64,000 nt of DNA from Polaribacter sp. Hel1_33_78 (GCF_900106075.1 NZ_LT629794.1:2150001-2214000), one strand, 5' to 3'. Counted from the stretch's first letter, positions 26,733 through 36,018 are shown. Notes: generated by a model from the sequence alone, not told the origin. Numbers and translations: made by a program.

Positions 26733-27317
26733 ATGTTATTATTTACTTATCTGATATTATATTTTTTATTGGTATTTGTATTAAGGTCTATTTTGCTTTG
26801 GAGAAAAACAGGTATAAATCCGCTAACGTTTAAAAAGACAGATAATGCTCACGATTATAATGGTAAGGTTTTTACATTTATCACAATCTTTGAGCTTATT
26901 GTTGTTGGAACCTATGCTTTTAAAAATGAGTGGTACGAATATTTACTTCCTTTTTGGTATTTAGAAAATCCTATTTTACAAAAAATTGGTTGGGCACTTT
27001 TGCTTATATCATTAATTGTAGTTTGGATTTCTCAAAGCCAAATGGCAAATTCTTGGAGAATTGGTATTGATGAAAACAACAAAACCAAATTAGTAACTAA
27101 TGGAATGTTTTCAATTTCAAGAAACCCGATATTTCTTGGAATTATGATTGCGAATATTGGATTATTTCTTGTAATTCCCAATGCATTTACTTTACTCATA
27201 ATCTCATTATCTACTTTAAGTGTAAATACACAAATAAGATTAGAGGAAGAGTTTTTAAAACGTGAATTTGGAAATGAATATATACAATATGTGGAAAAAG
27301 TGAGAAGATGGATTTAA
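26733..27317 (+). CDS. Isoprenylcysteine methyltransferase-like (PEMT/ICMT family) membrane protein
   Basis: A 194-residue protein with about five membrane segments and a C-terminal family signature: LVTNGMFSISRNPIFLGIM (about 128-146) and EEEFLKREFGNEYIQYVEKV (about 170-189). The family methylates small molecules or protein ends at the membrane and has many uncharacterised bacterial members. Its own Fur/Zur-like operator suggests it belongs to the metal regulon of cassette 3. Confidence 0.75.
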   Translation: MLLFTYLILYFLLVFVLRSILLWRKTGINPLTFKKTDNAHDYNGKVFTFITIFELIVVGTYAFKNEWYEYLLPFWYLENPILQKIGWALLLISLIVVWISQSQMANSWRIGIDENNKTKLVTNGMFSISRNPIFLGIMIANIGLFLVIPNAFTLLIISLSTLSVNTQIRLEEEFLKREFGNEYIQYVEKVRRWI

Positions 27318-27349
27318 ACTAATAACACAGAATTGCCAACGCTCAAAGC

Positions 27350-27404
27350 CATACACATTTCCAGTCGCATCAACCACGCTTCACCCAAACTGTAAAAGAG
27401 TATG
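27350..27404. repeat. H element, end of cassette 3
   Basis: CATACACATTTCCAGT (27350-27365) pairs with ACTGTAAAAGAGTATG (27389-27404) at 13 of 16 positions, including the ACA/AGA internal loop. GCCAACGCTC precedes and CCAACGCTC follows. It is related to the H elements ending cassettes 1 and 12 but more diverged. Confidence 0.7.
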
Positions 27405-27478
27405 TCTTACCAACGCTCACTTTTGAACAAAATAACAAACATCGGAAAACCAAGCTGAACGTGAAAAGCACTATGCAC

Positions 27479-27667
27479 AACAATGTATATAAAACATAGC
27501 TATTACAGGCTTTCCGAGAGGTTTTCGCTTATTTATTGAGTCCGCCAATTTTTTATTTTTGTATATTTAAAAAATTAAAAATAAATAGAAAAAATAAATA
27601 ATCGGCTCGTGTATAATCCGAAAAGTTAGCGTCTTTTTACACGCTACGTTTCATATACTAGACCGTT
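27479..27667 (+). repeat. attC3-like site (family B, 189 bp)
   Basis: The arms GTATATAAAACATAGC and GCTACGTTTCATATAC pair with two A-C mismatches and 3/6-nt spacers. Its body is close to attC1. Cassette 3 starts GTTGTGCATA and ends TATGCACAAC (27472-27481). Confidence 0.85.
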
Positions 27668-28056
27668 GTGCATAATGCCGGAAATCGCGCAAATCATTAA
27701 ACTTTCATAAGGAAAAGCTAATCGTACAGTAAAATTCAAGAAAAATAAGATTGATTCAATTTAACATAGTACAAATTTAAATAGACTGCATTTCTATGAA
27801 TCTAGCCAACAAATTTTCAAATGGTGATATACATAGATTTATATCTAATGGAATATGAGTAATAGTAATTTCATAAGTCATATATAAATAAATGAGAATT
27901 TGAGACTCAAATCAGAAGTGACATTTTAAAAAAATATTAGGTAATATTTAGGGTATTTCAAATCTCAGTTGTTATATTTACAAGCAGGGGAAAAATTATA
28001 AAAAACTCTTTATTTATAATTTAAAGCTAATCTTAATCAATCTAAAAACAATTATT
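27668..28056. other. Leader of cassette 4 with candidate regulatory motif
   Basis: 389 bp without a gene. TTAGGTAATATTTAGGGTAT (27937-27956) recurs with one mismatch at 52443-52462 in cassette 17. A -7-like TATATTTA (27973-27980) follows 16 bp later, giving a plausible promoter for the esterase gene. The first ~60 bp resemble the cassette 3 start, including a degraded GCTAATCGTACAG stretch, but no H hairpin is left. Confidence 0.45.
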
Positions 28057-31000
28057 ATGAATTATAAAAATCACACTAGTTTATTTAAAAATCCTATTCG
28101 TAATAATTTTATTGGAGACTTCTTTTTAGGTCTACCGTTACGTGTCAGAGCGTTTACTATAGTTTTTGCAACCTTATTTTATATGGCAGAAGCACAGACC
28201 GTGGAAGCAAGACGAACAGGCTTTGCATGGATAAATACAGAGAACGTCACAGACACGAGTTTTGGATCAGGTTTTACAATGTACAGTGCAGCTTGGCCAA
28301 TATTTAAAAACTATCCAGGTGCATTTAATTTTCAAACAGGGCTTGGAAGTTCTTGGCTAACGACGCAACGAACAGGTACCGAACCAGTAGATTTCTATAC
28401 TACAATAGAAGGTGGATTAGGTTGGTGGGGCGATACTAGATTTGCTACAGAAACGCCAAAATTTATAATGGGTGGTGTCTCTCATAATTTCTTTGCTTGG
28501 GCAAACGGAACAGGAGCAGGGCAAAGTGACATGTTACCCAACGGACAACGCGATTGGAGCACACCAGGCGGAAAATATGGTGTTGCGCAATTATCAAACC
28601 GATTATTGTGGGCTCCAGATGGTTTAAATATGGCGCAAGGATTAAGCGGTGAATTATTAGGTTACGGTTACACTCCTTTACCAATTACCGATCCGATGAC
28701 TGAAACCGCTGGAGTAAATATAGTAACAGGCAATCAATGTTGGACCTTATTTATGAATGCTACTAATTTTAAAGGGCCAATAAGTTTTTTCTTACCGACA
28801 TTCTGGACAAAACCCGTATTAGAAAATCCATCTTTAGAAGGCTTGTATTTTGATACCAGACCTTCAGATCCAAACGTTGGTTTGGGTGTTGAGCAAGCCG
28901 ATTTTCCTGCAATAATTTCTACAGATGCTAGTGGTAATCATTTCGCTAAAATTGAAAGAATACAGTTTCCTGAAAGCGGAAGTAATAATTCTTTTGTTAT
29001 TAATCAAGTAACGGCATATTCTCAAAATGCTTTATGGAATGATATGAATGCTTGGTTTAGTGGTGGTGCAGCCGTGCAACCAGGAATTAATTCAACAGGT
29101 ATCTTAAATCTCGATTTTGTTGATAATGGTGGTGCAATGATTGGTGAAATTTCGCAAGTTGCACCAGATGATTTAAATCATGAAATTGATTTAACTTATA
29201 TAGAAAACGTACAACAGTCTAATGATGTCATGGGCTTTGAGTTTGATCTCAATATCGTTGAAAAAAGTAATGGCATTTTTACGTTACCAGAATATTTTAG
29301 GTTAGATACAGACAACAAATGGCGTCCAATTGATGAAGCAGCAGTGCCAACTTCAACCAGTCTATTGACCACCAATGTACCAACCACACCAAGAAGTGAA
29401 ATTCCCTACCTCACACCAATGGAACCAGATTGTCTATTTCAAGACCCAAGTGGTCCGTGGCAAAGTCCTGGTCCGACGGCAGGTCCTTTTACAGCAGATT
29501 TAGGCGATGGCACCACAGTAACCTATTATTGGTATCGGTTTATAGATCAGCCTGCTGTTATTCATGCCAATCTTCCTGAACCTATGCGTGCGGCTATGCA
29601 AGCTAGAGTAGAGTTAATTCATTCTAATTGGAGCCATACAGACGACTATTTGGCGCCACCAACTGTCGGAAACTTAGCAACTCTAGACCCTAAAATCATT
29701 ATTGATACACCTGCTGGTTTAGAGATTGGGTATGTGCCAATTGTAACGCGACAGCAACAAACACCATCTAAAGTGAGGGTTTTTATTTTAGCTGGACAGT
29801 CAAATATGCAAGGACAAGGAGCGGTTGTTGATCCAGAAAATGACCCAGGAGATTTAATCGATGTCATCCAAAATGACGTAAATGGTGATTGGTCTGATGT
29901 TGGATTAGCTGATAATTGGAATACCTTAAACAATGTCTATTTATATTATGAAGGAGATGAAGGCATCATTAAAGAAAACGTTACGGTTGGTCAAGGCGCA
30001 AATTCTAATGCTTTTGGGCCCGAATTAATGTTTGCACACCAACTCGACAAATTTTATGATGATCCTATTGTAATTATTAAAACAGCTTGGGGAGGCACGA
30101 CTTTGGCAGAAGATTTTCGTCCGCCTTCTGCTGGTGGAACAACAGGAGCATTCTACAATCAAATGATTCAAATTGTGCAAGATGTGACTCAAAATTTAAG
30201 TACAGAGTTTCCAGCTATTGGCATAACAGATTTCGAATTATCTGGTTTTGCATGGTTTCAAGGTTGGAATGATGGTGATAACACAGGATTTTTAAATGAA
30301 TATGAAAGTAATTTAAATCACTTAGTCAATGATGTAAGAAATGATCTTGGAGTTGCTGAACTTCCATTTGTTATTGCAAGTTCTGGGCATGGAGGTTATA
30401 CGCTTAGTAATGATCCTTGGGTGCAAGGTATTCAAAATGTAATTTCTGTAGCCCAAGAAACCGTTGGCTGTGATGATGACACCTATGGTGGTCATGTTGG
30501 TTTTGTAGATACTAAAACATTTTATCGCGATACTTCAGTGTCTCCGTACGATGGTATATTTCATTTTAATAATAATGCGCTCACCTTCTTAAATATTGGA
30601 AAATCAATGGGAGATGAGATGGTTAAATCTATTAATGAAATGGCTTTTTGTTATCAAGACTGTGGAGAAAATTTAGTTATTCCAGGAGTGGTGTCTATTG
30701 GAAACCGTGTTTGGAATGATCTCAATAGAGATGGCATTAACGATCCTGACGAACCTGGTATTGCAGGTGTGTCGGTTGTACTATGGAGTGATCCTGATGG
30801 TGATGGTAATCCGGATGTCTTTAGTGGAGTTGAAGTTACAGATAGCGACGGTTATTATCAGTTTTCAGGTTTAACACCTGGTAATTATCTACTTTTTGTT
30901 TGGAGTGTCGATAATTGGGAACTTGGCGAACCTTTGCATGGTTTTGTATCAACAAATGGTTTTGTTGCAAACGCTAATAACGATGTTGATGGTGATAATA

Positions 31001-31419
31001 ATGGTTTTGGAGAGCCCTTTACAGATATTATGTCTGGCATTCTAACGTTAACTACAGATGGTGAACCTTTAAACGACGGAGACCCTTTTGATTGTAATTT
31101 TAATTATGATCCTGCTGGTAACAACTCTGTCGATTTCGGTTTCTTTGATCCTGATGTAATATTGGGTATTAATGATGTTAGTAAAACCGAAATTCAAATT
31201 TTTCCAAATCCAGTTATAAATCAATTAACTATTAAAGGCAATTTAAATCTATCCCAGATTAAAATATTTGATGTGATAGGAAGAATTCATCGAACAATAA
31301 ACCCAATCAATGAGACAGAAACGATAAACATTTCGACATTGTCAAAAGGCATATATTTTATAAGTTTAATTGATGAAACGAACAATGCGTTGAAGGTTTA
31401 TAAAATAATAAAGCAATAG
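28057..31419 (+). CDS. Type IX-secreted SGNH/SASA-type carbohydrate esterase
   Basis: A 1120-residue exported protein. The signal peptide ends near residue 47 (MAEAQ). Residues about 50-560 form a large region I do not recognise. A SASA/CE6-like SGNH esterase domain spans about 570-870, with Ser582 in LAGQSNMQGQG as nucleophile and YDGIFHF as the likely Asp-x-x-His block. An SdrD-B/SpaA-like domain follows (about 881-1030, IGNRVWNDLNRDGINDPDE). The last ~75 residues (QIFPNPVINQLTIKG onward) are a type IX sorting domain. It probably deacetylates polysaccharide outside the cell. It is the only gene of cassette 4. Confidence 0.8.
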   Translation: MNYKNHTSLFKNPIRNNFIGDFFLGLPLRVRAFTIVFATLFYMAEAQTVEARRTGFAWINTENVTDTSFGSGFTMYSAAWPIFKNYPGAFNFQTGLGSSWLTTQRTGTEPVDFYTTIEGGLGWWGDTRFATETPKFIMGGVSHNFFAWANGTGAGQSDMLPNGQRDWSTPGGKYGVAQLSNRLLWAPDGLNMAQGLSGELLGYGYTPLPITDPMTETAGVNIVTGNQCWTLFMNATNFKGPISFFLPTFWTKPVLENPSLEGLYFDTRPSDPNVGLGVEQADFPAIISTDASGNHFAKIERIQFPESGSNNSFVINQVTAYSQNALWNDMNAWFSGGAAVQPGINSTGILNLDFVDNGGAMIGEISQVAPDDLNHEIDLTYIENVQQSNDVMGFEFDLNIVEKSNGIFTLPEYFRLDTDNKWRPIDEAAVPTSTSLLTTNVPTTPRSEIPYLTPMEPDCLFQDPSGPWQSPGPTAGPFTADLGDGTTVTYYWYRFIDQPAVIHANLPEPMRAAMQARVELIHSNWSHTDDYLAPPTVGNLATLDPKIIIDTPAGLEIGYVPIVTRQQQTPSKVRVFILAGQSNMQGQGAVVDPENDPGDLIDVIQNDVNGDWSDVGLADNWNTLNNVYLYYEGDEGIIKENVTVGQGANSNAFGPELMFAHQLDKFYDDPIVIIKTAWGGTTLAEDFRPPSAGGTTGAFYNQMIQIVQDVTQNLSTEFPAIGITDFELSGFAWFQGWNDGDNTGFLNEYESNLNHLVNDVRNDLGVAELPFVIASSGHGGYTLSNDPWVQGIQNVISVAQETVGCDDDTYGGHVGFVDTKTFYRDTSVSPYDGIFHFNNNALTFLNIGKSMGDEMVKSINEMAFCYQDCGENLVIPGVVSIGNRVWNDLNRDGINDPDEPGIAGVSVVLWSDPDGDGNPDVFSGVEVTDSDGYYQFSGLTPGNYLLFVWSVDNWELGEPLHGFVSTNGFVANANNDVDGDNNGFGEPFTDIMSGILTLTTDGEPLNDGDPFDCNFNYDPAGNNSVDFGFFDPDVILGINDVSKTEIQIFPNPVINQLTIKGNLNLSQIKIFDVIGRIHRTINPINETETINISTLSKGIYFISLIDETNNALKVYKIIKQ

Positions 31420-31560
31420 TAAAGTTCATAATAGCTAATTCAGTTTTATTGTTAAATAAATAAACTAATACATTATATTAGAGATATTAAAACTAAGGTT
31501 TAATCCGAACTAAATAATAAACATCTGAACACTAAATTCAATGTAAAAAGCACTATGCAC

Positions 31561-31686
31561 AACAACGTGTATAGCCAATTGCTCGGTTCTCGCCTACTTG
31601 GAAATTCCTTCGGAATTTCCTCTGGTTCGTTTTCTTTTGCTACCTTAGTTGCTAGCCAACGCAACTGAACCATACACGAACACGTT
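31561..31686 (+). repeat. attC4-like site (family A, 126 bp)
   Basis: The outer arms GTGTATAGCCAATTGC and GCAACTGAACCATACAC pair imperfectly. The inner hairpin is GGAAATTCC/GGAATTTCC. Cassette 4 starts GTTGTGCATA and ends TATGCACAAC (31554-31563), the same address as cassette 3. Confidence 0.85.
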
Positions 31687-31700
31687 GGCAATAATTAAAA

Positions 31701-32291
31701 ATGACAAAATCCTTATCAACATTTGAACCTAAAAAAGGTTTTTTCATTTCAACTGAAAGTGTTATTCTAATCTTTTTAACTGGAATACTTTTTCTATTTG
31801 GATATTTACAAGAAACTCCAAATTTTGAATTTGGAAACTTAGTAACTTACCTTTCTATTATTTGGGTTTTATACTTAACTGGATTTATGATCAGTACTTT
31901 TTTTCTACATGAACATGAAAACGGGAAATTTATTGGTAAAATAAAATTAGATAATAACTCAATTATCATAAATGAAACAAGTTATCTAACTGAAGAAATA
32001 AGTAAAATATCAATTCACTCTTTTGACGTAGAAGGCCAGTTTGTAGGGTATGCATTTGAATTTTCTCGAAAATTATCAAATGGTCTTAATAATGAAATAA
32101 CTTTAAAATTAAGAAACGGAGAAGAAATTAAATGTCATTTTCTTCAAACTAAAAGAGAGCGAATGAAATACTTTAAAGATTGTTTAATCAATTATCATTT
32201 AAAAGGAAAAATGAGCTGGTTACACTTATTAAGCATTTTGGAATTGGAAGATTATGATGAAATTCAAAAATTAAAAAAAGAAATAAATTAA
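31701..32291 (+). CDS. Hypothetical membrane protein with two N-terminal TM segments
   Basis: A 196-residue protein. TM segments lie at about 20-38 (VILIFLTGILFLFGYL) and 49-70 (LSIIWVLYLTGFMISTFFL). A cytoplasmic beta-rich domain with a charged C-terminus (LEDYDEIQKLKKEIN) follows. The layout resembles small PH-like/YcxB-like membrane proteins, but I do not recognise the family. It starts 14 bp after attC4 and is the only gene of cassette 5, so it may depend on readthrough transcription. Confidence 0.6.
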   Translation: MTKSLSTFEPKKGFFISTESVILIFLTGILFLFGYLQETPNFEFGNLVTYLSIIWVLYLTGFMISTFFLHEHENGKFIGKIKLDNNSIIINETSYLTEEISKISIHSFDVEGQFVGYAFEFSRKLSNGLNNEITLKLRNGEEIKCHFLQTKRERMKYFKDCLINYHLKGKMSWLHLLSILELEDYDEIQKLKKEIN

Positions 32292-32304
32292 AATAACTAT
32301 AGCC

Positions 32305-32428
32305 AACACCGTGTATAATTAATTGCTTGGTTCTCGCCTACTTACGAAAATCCTCGCGGATTTTCTATTCGGTTTTTATTTACTAAATTCCGTGCTTAAT
32401 CACGCAACTAATCATACACAAACACGTT
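32305..32428 (+). repeat. attC5-like site (family A, 124 bp)
   Basis: The arms GTGTATAATTAATTGC and GCAACTAATCATACAC pair with two A-C mismatches. The inner hairpin is GAAAATCC/GGATTTTC with a TCGC loop. Cassette 5 starts GTTGGCAATA and ends TATAGCCAAC (9/10). Confidence 0.85.
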
Positions 32429-32458
32429 GGCATTCATTAAAACCAAACCCTGAAACCT

Positions 32459-33472
32459 ATGAAAAACATTTTAATTTTAGTATTACTAATAATATTTTCG
32501 TCTTGTAAAAATGGAGAAAAAAAAGAAGAAAATATAGTAGAAAAAGTACCTACTTCAGAGGAAAGAGCAAAATATGCTGAACTGAAAACCGAAGCTTGGA
32601 ATCTTTATGAAAACCAAGAGTATTTAGGATCTGCAAAGAAATATTCGGAAGCATTTACTGCTCTTGGAAATAAAGGAAATACAAACGACAGATATAACGC
32701 TGCTTGTTCTTGGGCGTTAGCCAATCAAATTGATTCGTCATTCGTACAATTATTCAGAATAGCGGAAAAAGGTAATTATAGTAACTATGGACATATTACA
32801 ACAGATGGAGATTTGAATGCTCTACATTCTGATAAAAGATGGAATGAGGTTTTGAATTTAGTTAAAGGCAATAAAGAAAAAGCGGAAGAAAATTTGGACA
32901 AACCTTTAGTTGCTATCCTTGATACAATATATCAAGAAGACCAAGGTTTAAGAAGACAAATTAGCGAAGTTGAGGAAAAATATGGTAGAGATTCAGACGA
33001 AATGAAAGCTCATTGGGAAACCATAAACGAAAAAGACTCTATCAATCTTATAAAAATACAGAAGATACTTGACGAGAAAGGTTGGCTTGGTCAAGACATA
33101 ATTGGAGGACAAGGAAATACAACACTATTTTTAGTCATTCAACATTCGCCAATTGAAATACAGCAAAAGTATTTACCAATGATGAGAGAAGCTGTTAAGA
33201 AAAATAATGCGCGACCTAGTAGTTTAGCGTTATTAGAGGACAGAGTAGCTTTAAGAACTGGTAAAAGACAAATTTACGGCAGTCAAATTGGTAGAAACCA
33301 AGAAACAGGAGAATTTTATGTTTCACCAATAGAAAACCCCGAAAAAGTAGATGAAAGAAGGGCCGAAGTTGGACTTGGTACTTTACAAGAATATATATCT
33401 AATTGGAATATAACTTGGGATGTTGAAAAACATAAAGAAATGACAGCGAAATTAGAGGCTGAAAAAGAATAA
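32459..33472 (+). CDS. DUF6624-domain lipoprotein
   Basis: A 337-residue lipoprotein. The signal ends in the lipobox IIFSSC (Cys16). Residues about 35-140 hold TPR-like helices (AWNLYENQEYLGSAKKYSEA). Residues about 155-325 match DUF6624, with GWLGQDIIGGQGNTTLFLVIQHS and LALLEDRVALRTGKRQIYGSQ. DUF6624 is widespread in Bacteroidetes and uncharacterised. It is the single gene of cassette 6. Confidence 0.75.
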   Translation: MKNILILVLLIIFSSCKNGEKKEENIVEKVPTSEERAKYAELKTEAWNLYENQEYLGSAKKYSEAFTALGNKGNTNDRYNAACSWALANQIDSSFVQLFRIAEKGNYSNYGHITTDGDLNALHSDKRWNEVLNLVKGNKEKAEENLDKPLVAILDTIYQEDQGLRRQISEVEEKYGRDSDEMKAHWETINEKDSINLIKIQKILDEKGWLGQDIIGGQGNTTLFLVIQHSPIEIQQKYLPMMREAVKKNNARPSSLALLEDRVALRTGKRQIYGSQIGRNQETGEFYVSPIENPEKVDERRAEVGLGTLQEYISNWNITWDVEKHKEMTAKLEAEKE

Positions 33473-33481
33473 CGAAATGCC

Positions 33482-33672
33482 AACAACGTATAAAAACAAT
33501 AGGACAATTGGTGCTTAGCCCAATGTTTCAGGCACTTTTGAAAGGTAGCCAAATTTTTAAATTTGGCTATTTGAAGAAAGAAAGATAAATAGAAAAATTT
33601 AAAAATTCGGCTTGTGTTCAACCGAATGGTTTGTGCGTTTTTTCCGCCCTACTGTTCTTATACAAATCCGTT
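33482..33672 (+). repeat. attC6-like site (family B, 191 bp)
   Basis: The arms GTATAAAAACAATAGG and CCTACTGTTCTTATAC pair with two A-C mismatches. The centre has CCAAATTTTTAAATTTGG. Cassette 6 starts GTTGGCATTC and ends AAATGCCAAC (9/10). It is the only long family B site behind a single-gene cassette. Confidence 0.85.
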
Positions 33673-33732
33673 GTAAGTAATTAAAAACGAGGAGTTACTA
33701 TTCGAAATTAAACTTCATTAAAAAAATGAAAA

Positions 33733-34125
33733 ATGGGAAAAATTAGCACAAAACTTGAAATTAACATAGAAATTGACGTTGTTTATAACAATCTAAAAAA
33801 CAGATACAATTCTGAAAGGTTTAAAAAAGCTTCAATTGATACAAAAGGATATGTTCCGCCAATTGAATTAATAAAAAATGAAGTAAATTCAAAATTGGTA
33901 TTTAAAGCCAAAGGAACTGACTCTTTAACAAAAATGAAAATCGGTGAATGGAAATGGTCTTACGACTTTAGAGATTTAGGAGAAAAACGATCTGAAATAA
34001 TAATCTCTTACGAATGGAGTTCTTTAATGGAATTTTTATCATTCTTTACAATTAAGCACCAAGCAGCAAATGAATTGACCGAAACAGTACTTTCATTAGA
34101 TTCTTTAGAATACCTAAATGTTTAA
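33733..34125 (+). CDS. SRPBCC-like (START/polyketide cyclase fold) protein
   Basis: A 130-residue soluble protein. Its strand pattern and the EWKWSYDFRDLGEKRSEIIISYEWS segment suggest an SRPBCC-type ligand-binding fold, but the similarity is weak. An ATG 7 bp upstream leads to a stop after six codons in another frame, so 33733 is the start. Single gene of cassette 7. Confidence 0.5.
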   Translation: MGKISTKLEINIEIDVVYNNLKNRYNSERFKKASIDTKGYVPPIELIKNEVNSKLVFKAKGTDSLTKMKIGEWKWSYDFRDLGEKRSEIIISYEWSSLMEFLSFFTIKHQAANELTETVLSLDSLEYLNV

Positions 34126-34271
34126 AACTAGACTAATGATAGTTAACGAATAAAATCATAAAGGAAATTAAGTGAAATGAGAGTATGATATTGGAATTTT
34201 CTTGTGTATTCTAATAATAAAAGTATTTAAAAAACTGAATCTGAAATGAAAATTAAATAAAAACTACTTAC

Positions 34272-34396
34272 AACACCGTATATAATTTATTGCTAGTTCT
34301 AGCTTACTTACGAAAGACCTTGCGGACTTTCTTGGTCGGTAATTATTTACTAAATTAGTTGATTGAAACACGCAACAAACCATATACAAACACGTT
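34272..34396 (+). repeat. attC7-like site (family A, 125 bp)
   Basis: The arms GTATATAATTTATTGC and GCAACAAACCATATAC pair with A-C mismatches. The inner hairpin is GAAAGACC/GGACTTTC. Cassette 7 starts GTTGTAAGTA and ends TACTTACAAC (34265-34274). About 145 bp between the gene and this site show nothing else. Confidence 0.85.
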
Positions 34397-34422
34397 GCCT
34401 GTAATTTGCGAAACCAATCAGA

Positions 34423-35019
34423 ATGAAAGAATTAATTATCCCTTTTGCAACTACAGTTGGTTATATGCTGAAAGTCTTAAAATCTAATGTAAAAATTGAC
34501 AAATTCAACCCTGAATTTAAAATGATTAGACACGGAAATTATTTTGAGTTTATTAATTCTGTAAAAGGAGAAGTACCTCATACAGTTGTTTATAGTAAAG
34601 GCAAAATTACATCCGATAACATCGCAAGAAAAGATGACTTTGACTTTTTGGGATTATTTAACGCAAATCCATCACTCCAAAAATTTTATATCGATTGCCA
34701 CAAGGAGTACAGAAAAATAACTGACACTGATATTCCGGATTCGATATACGGAATTGCCGCATTATTTGAAATAAGCATCAGAATGCACGCTAACAATAAC
34801 AATTTGATTGAATCGAGAGAAAATTTAGTTGAAGTGATTAATAAATTATCCAAATTCAAAAACCTAACTGAAAACGAAACAAATAAATTACATCAAGGAA
34901 GAAGGTTTATTAATATGATAAAACATTTTAAAAATCAGTACTCAAGTTGGAATGAAGGAATAGATGCTATGACAATCGCATACGAATTAATAAAAGAAAA
35001 AAAATTGACTATAATATAA
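34423..35019 (+). CDS. Hypothetical protein
   Basis: A 198-residue, mostly helical soluble protein with no signal peptide or membrane segment. Charged helices dominate the second half (about 105-198). I recognise no family. Single gene of cassette 8, starting 27 bp after attC7. Confidence 0.5.
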   Translation: MKELIIPFATTVGYMLKVLKSNVKIDKFNPEFKMIRHGNYFEFINSVKGEVPHTVVYSKGKITSDNIARKDDFDFLGLFNANPSLQKFYIDCHKEYRKITDTDIPDSIYGIAALFEISIRMHANNNNLIESRENLVEVINKLSKFKNLTENETNKLHQGRRFINMIKHFKNQYSSWNEGIDAMTIAYELIKEKKLTII

Positions 35020-35030
35020 AAACTACAGGC

Positions 35031-35154
35031 AACACCGTGTATAATTCATTGCTAGTACTCGCCTACTTACGAAAATCCTCGCGGATTTTCTATTCGGTTT
35101 GTATTTGCTAATTTAGTTGCTGAAACACGCAACGTAATCATACACAAACACGTT
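35031..35154 (+). repeat. attC8-like site (family A, 124 bp)
   Basis: GTGTATAATTCATTGC pairs with GCAACGTAATCATACAC, imperfectly. The inner hairpin is GAAAATCC/GGATTTTC. Cassette 8 starts GTTGCCTGTA and ends TACAGGCAAC (35024-35033). Confidence 0.85.
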
Positions 35155-35200
35155 GGCACAAATTCCTGATAGTAAAATATGATTTTATAATAAACTTTAT

Positions 35201-35236
35201 ACTGCAAGGAAATTGCAGTGAATGAATTTATATTTG
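35201..35236 (+). promoter_or_regulatory. Palindromic operator and -7 box ahead of the bacteriocin-like gene
   Basis: ACTGCAA-GGAAA-TTGCAGT (35201-35219) is a perfect inverted repeat. A consensus -7 box TATATTTG (35229-35236) lies 9 bp further. The core TGCAA-N5-TTGCA is the same as the box before the metal genes in cassette 3. The leader to the peptide start is about 125 nt. Confidence 0.6.
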
Positions 35237-35367
35237 TGTTATTCAAAATGAAAAATAGGTCGACATATTATAAAGTTTTGATTGGGATTGTGGAAATTAT
35301 CTTTATTTAATAATTTAATTTTCATAACCAAAAACAAGTATTAATTTAAAATTATGAATCAAAAATT

Positions 35368-35574
35368 ATGAAAAATTTACAGAATTTTGGTGTTAAAGAA
35401 TTAAAAAAAGAAGAAATCAAAAGAATAAGTGGTGGTTGGGCTTGGCCAGCTTTTGTAGCTGGTGCTCTTTTGGGTGGTGTAATATACGACGCTGCCAAAT
35501 GGCTTATTTGTGAAAACAATGAAGCTTATGGTGCAAATATGATGGCAAGCGGAAGCCCTGGAGGTCATAAATAA
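35368..35574 (+). CDS. Double-glycine leader peptide, bacteriocin-like
   Basis: A 68-residue peptide. Residues 1-23 (MKNLQNFGVKELKKEEIKRISGG) are a typical double-glycine leader with the conserved LxxxE/xI pattern, cleaved after Gly23 by a C39-peptidase exporter. The mature part of 45 residues is hydrophobic and Gly/Ala-rich (WAWPAFVAGALLGGVIYDAA), with a single Cys. No exporter is encoded in the cassette, so processing would need one elsewhere in the genome. The next gene is a small membrane protein, a likely immunity factor. Confidence 0.7.
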   Translation: MKNLQNFGVKELKKEEIKRISGGWAWPAFVAGALLGGVIYDAAKWLICENNEAYGANMMASGSPGGHK

Positions 35575-35580
35575 AAAAAC

Positions 35581-35622
35581 AACCACAATTTATGCATCTT
35601 TAAATTGTGGTTATTTATTTTT
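35581..35622 (+). terminator. Hairpin between bacteriocin-like gene and membrane partner
   Basis: AACCACAATTTA (35581-35592) and TAAATTGTGGTT (35601-35612) form a perfect 12-bp stem with an 8-nt loop, followed by ATTTATTTTTA. It is probably a partial terminator that lowers expression of the downstream gene relative to the peptide. Confidence 0.7.
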
Positions 35623-35629
35623 AGTAAGT

Positions 35630-36010
35630 ATGACAAAAAGAAAAATTTACCTAAGAATAAGTATTGCCGTAATTGCAATTGGAATTATATTATCTTCATT
35701 TTATCGTCCATATATATACAGAAATAATATATCTGATTTTGGTTTTGCGGATACAATTGGGAGTTTAGTGTCTGTAATTGGTTTTTGTACTTTCGTTTGG
35801 TCTCGAAAAGAATATTCAAATAGAATTAGAAATATTCATATAACTTTAGCTACGATTATTTACGGAATTCTTTGGGAGTTTTTAGGTTACATTAATTTAT
35901 ATGGAACTTTTGATAAGAAAGATATAGTTGCCGCTGCAATTAGCGGAATATTTACCTACTTTATAAAAACATATATTGAATACAGATATCAAAAGAAAGA
36001 ATTGAAATAA
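35630..36010 (+). CDS. Small membrane protein, putative bacteriocin immunity protein
   Basis: A 126-residue protein with a basic start and about four membrane segments (7-25, 42-59, 68-90, 98-115). The family is not recognised. The call rests on position: it follows the double-glycine peptide within cassette 9, separated by a hairpin terminator, as immunity genes often do. Confidence 0.5.
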   Translation: MTKRKIYLRISIAVIAIGIILSSFYRPYIYRNNISDFGFADTIGSLVSVIGFCTFVWSRKEYSNRIRNIHITLATIIYGILWEFLGYINLYGTFDKKDIVAAAISGIFTYFIKTYIEYRYQKKELK

Positions 36011-36018
36011 CTTGTGCC

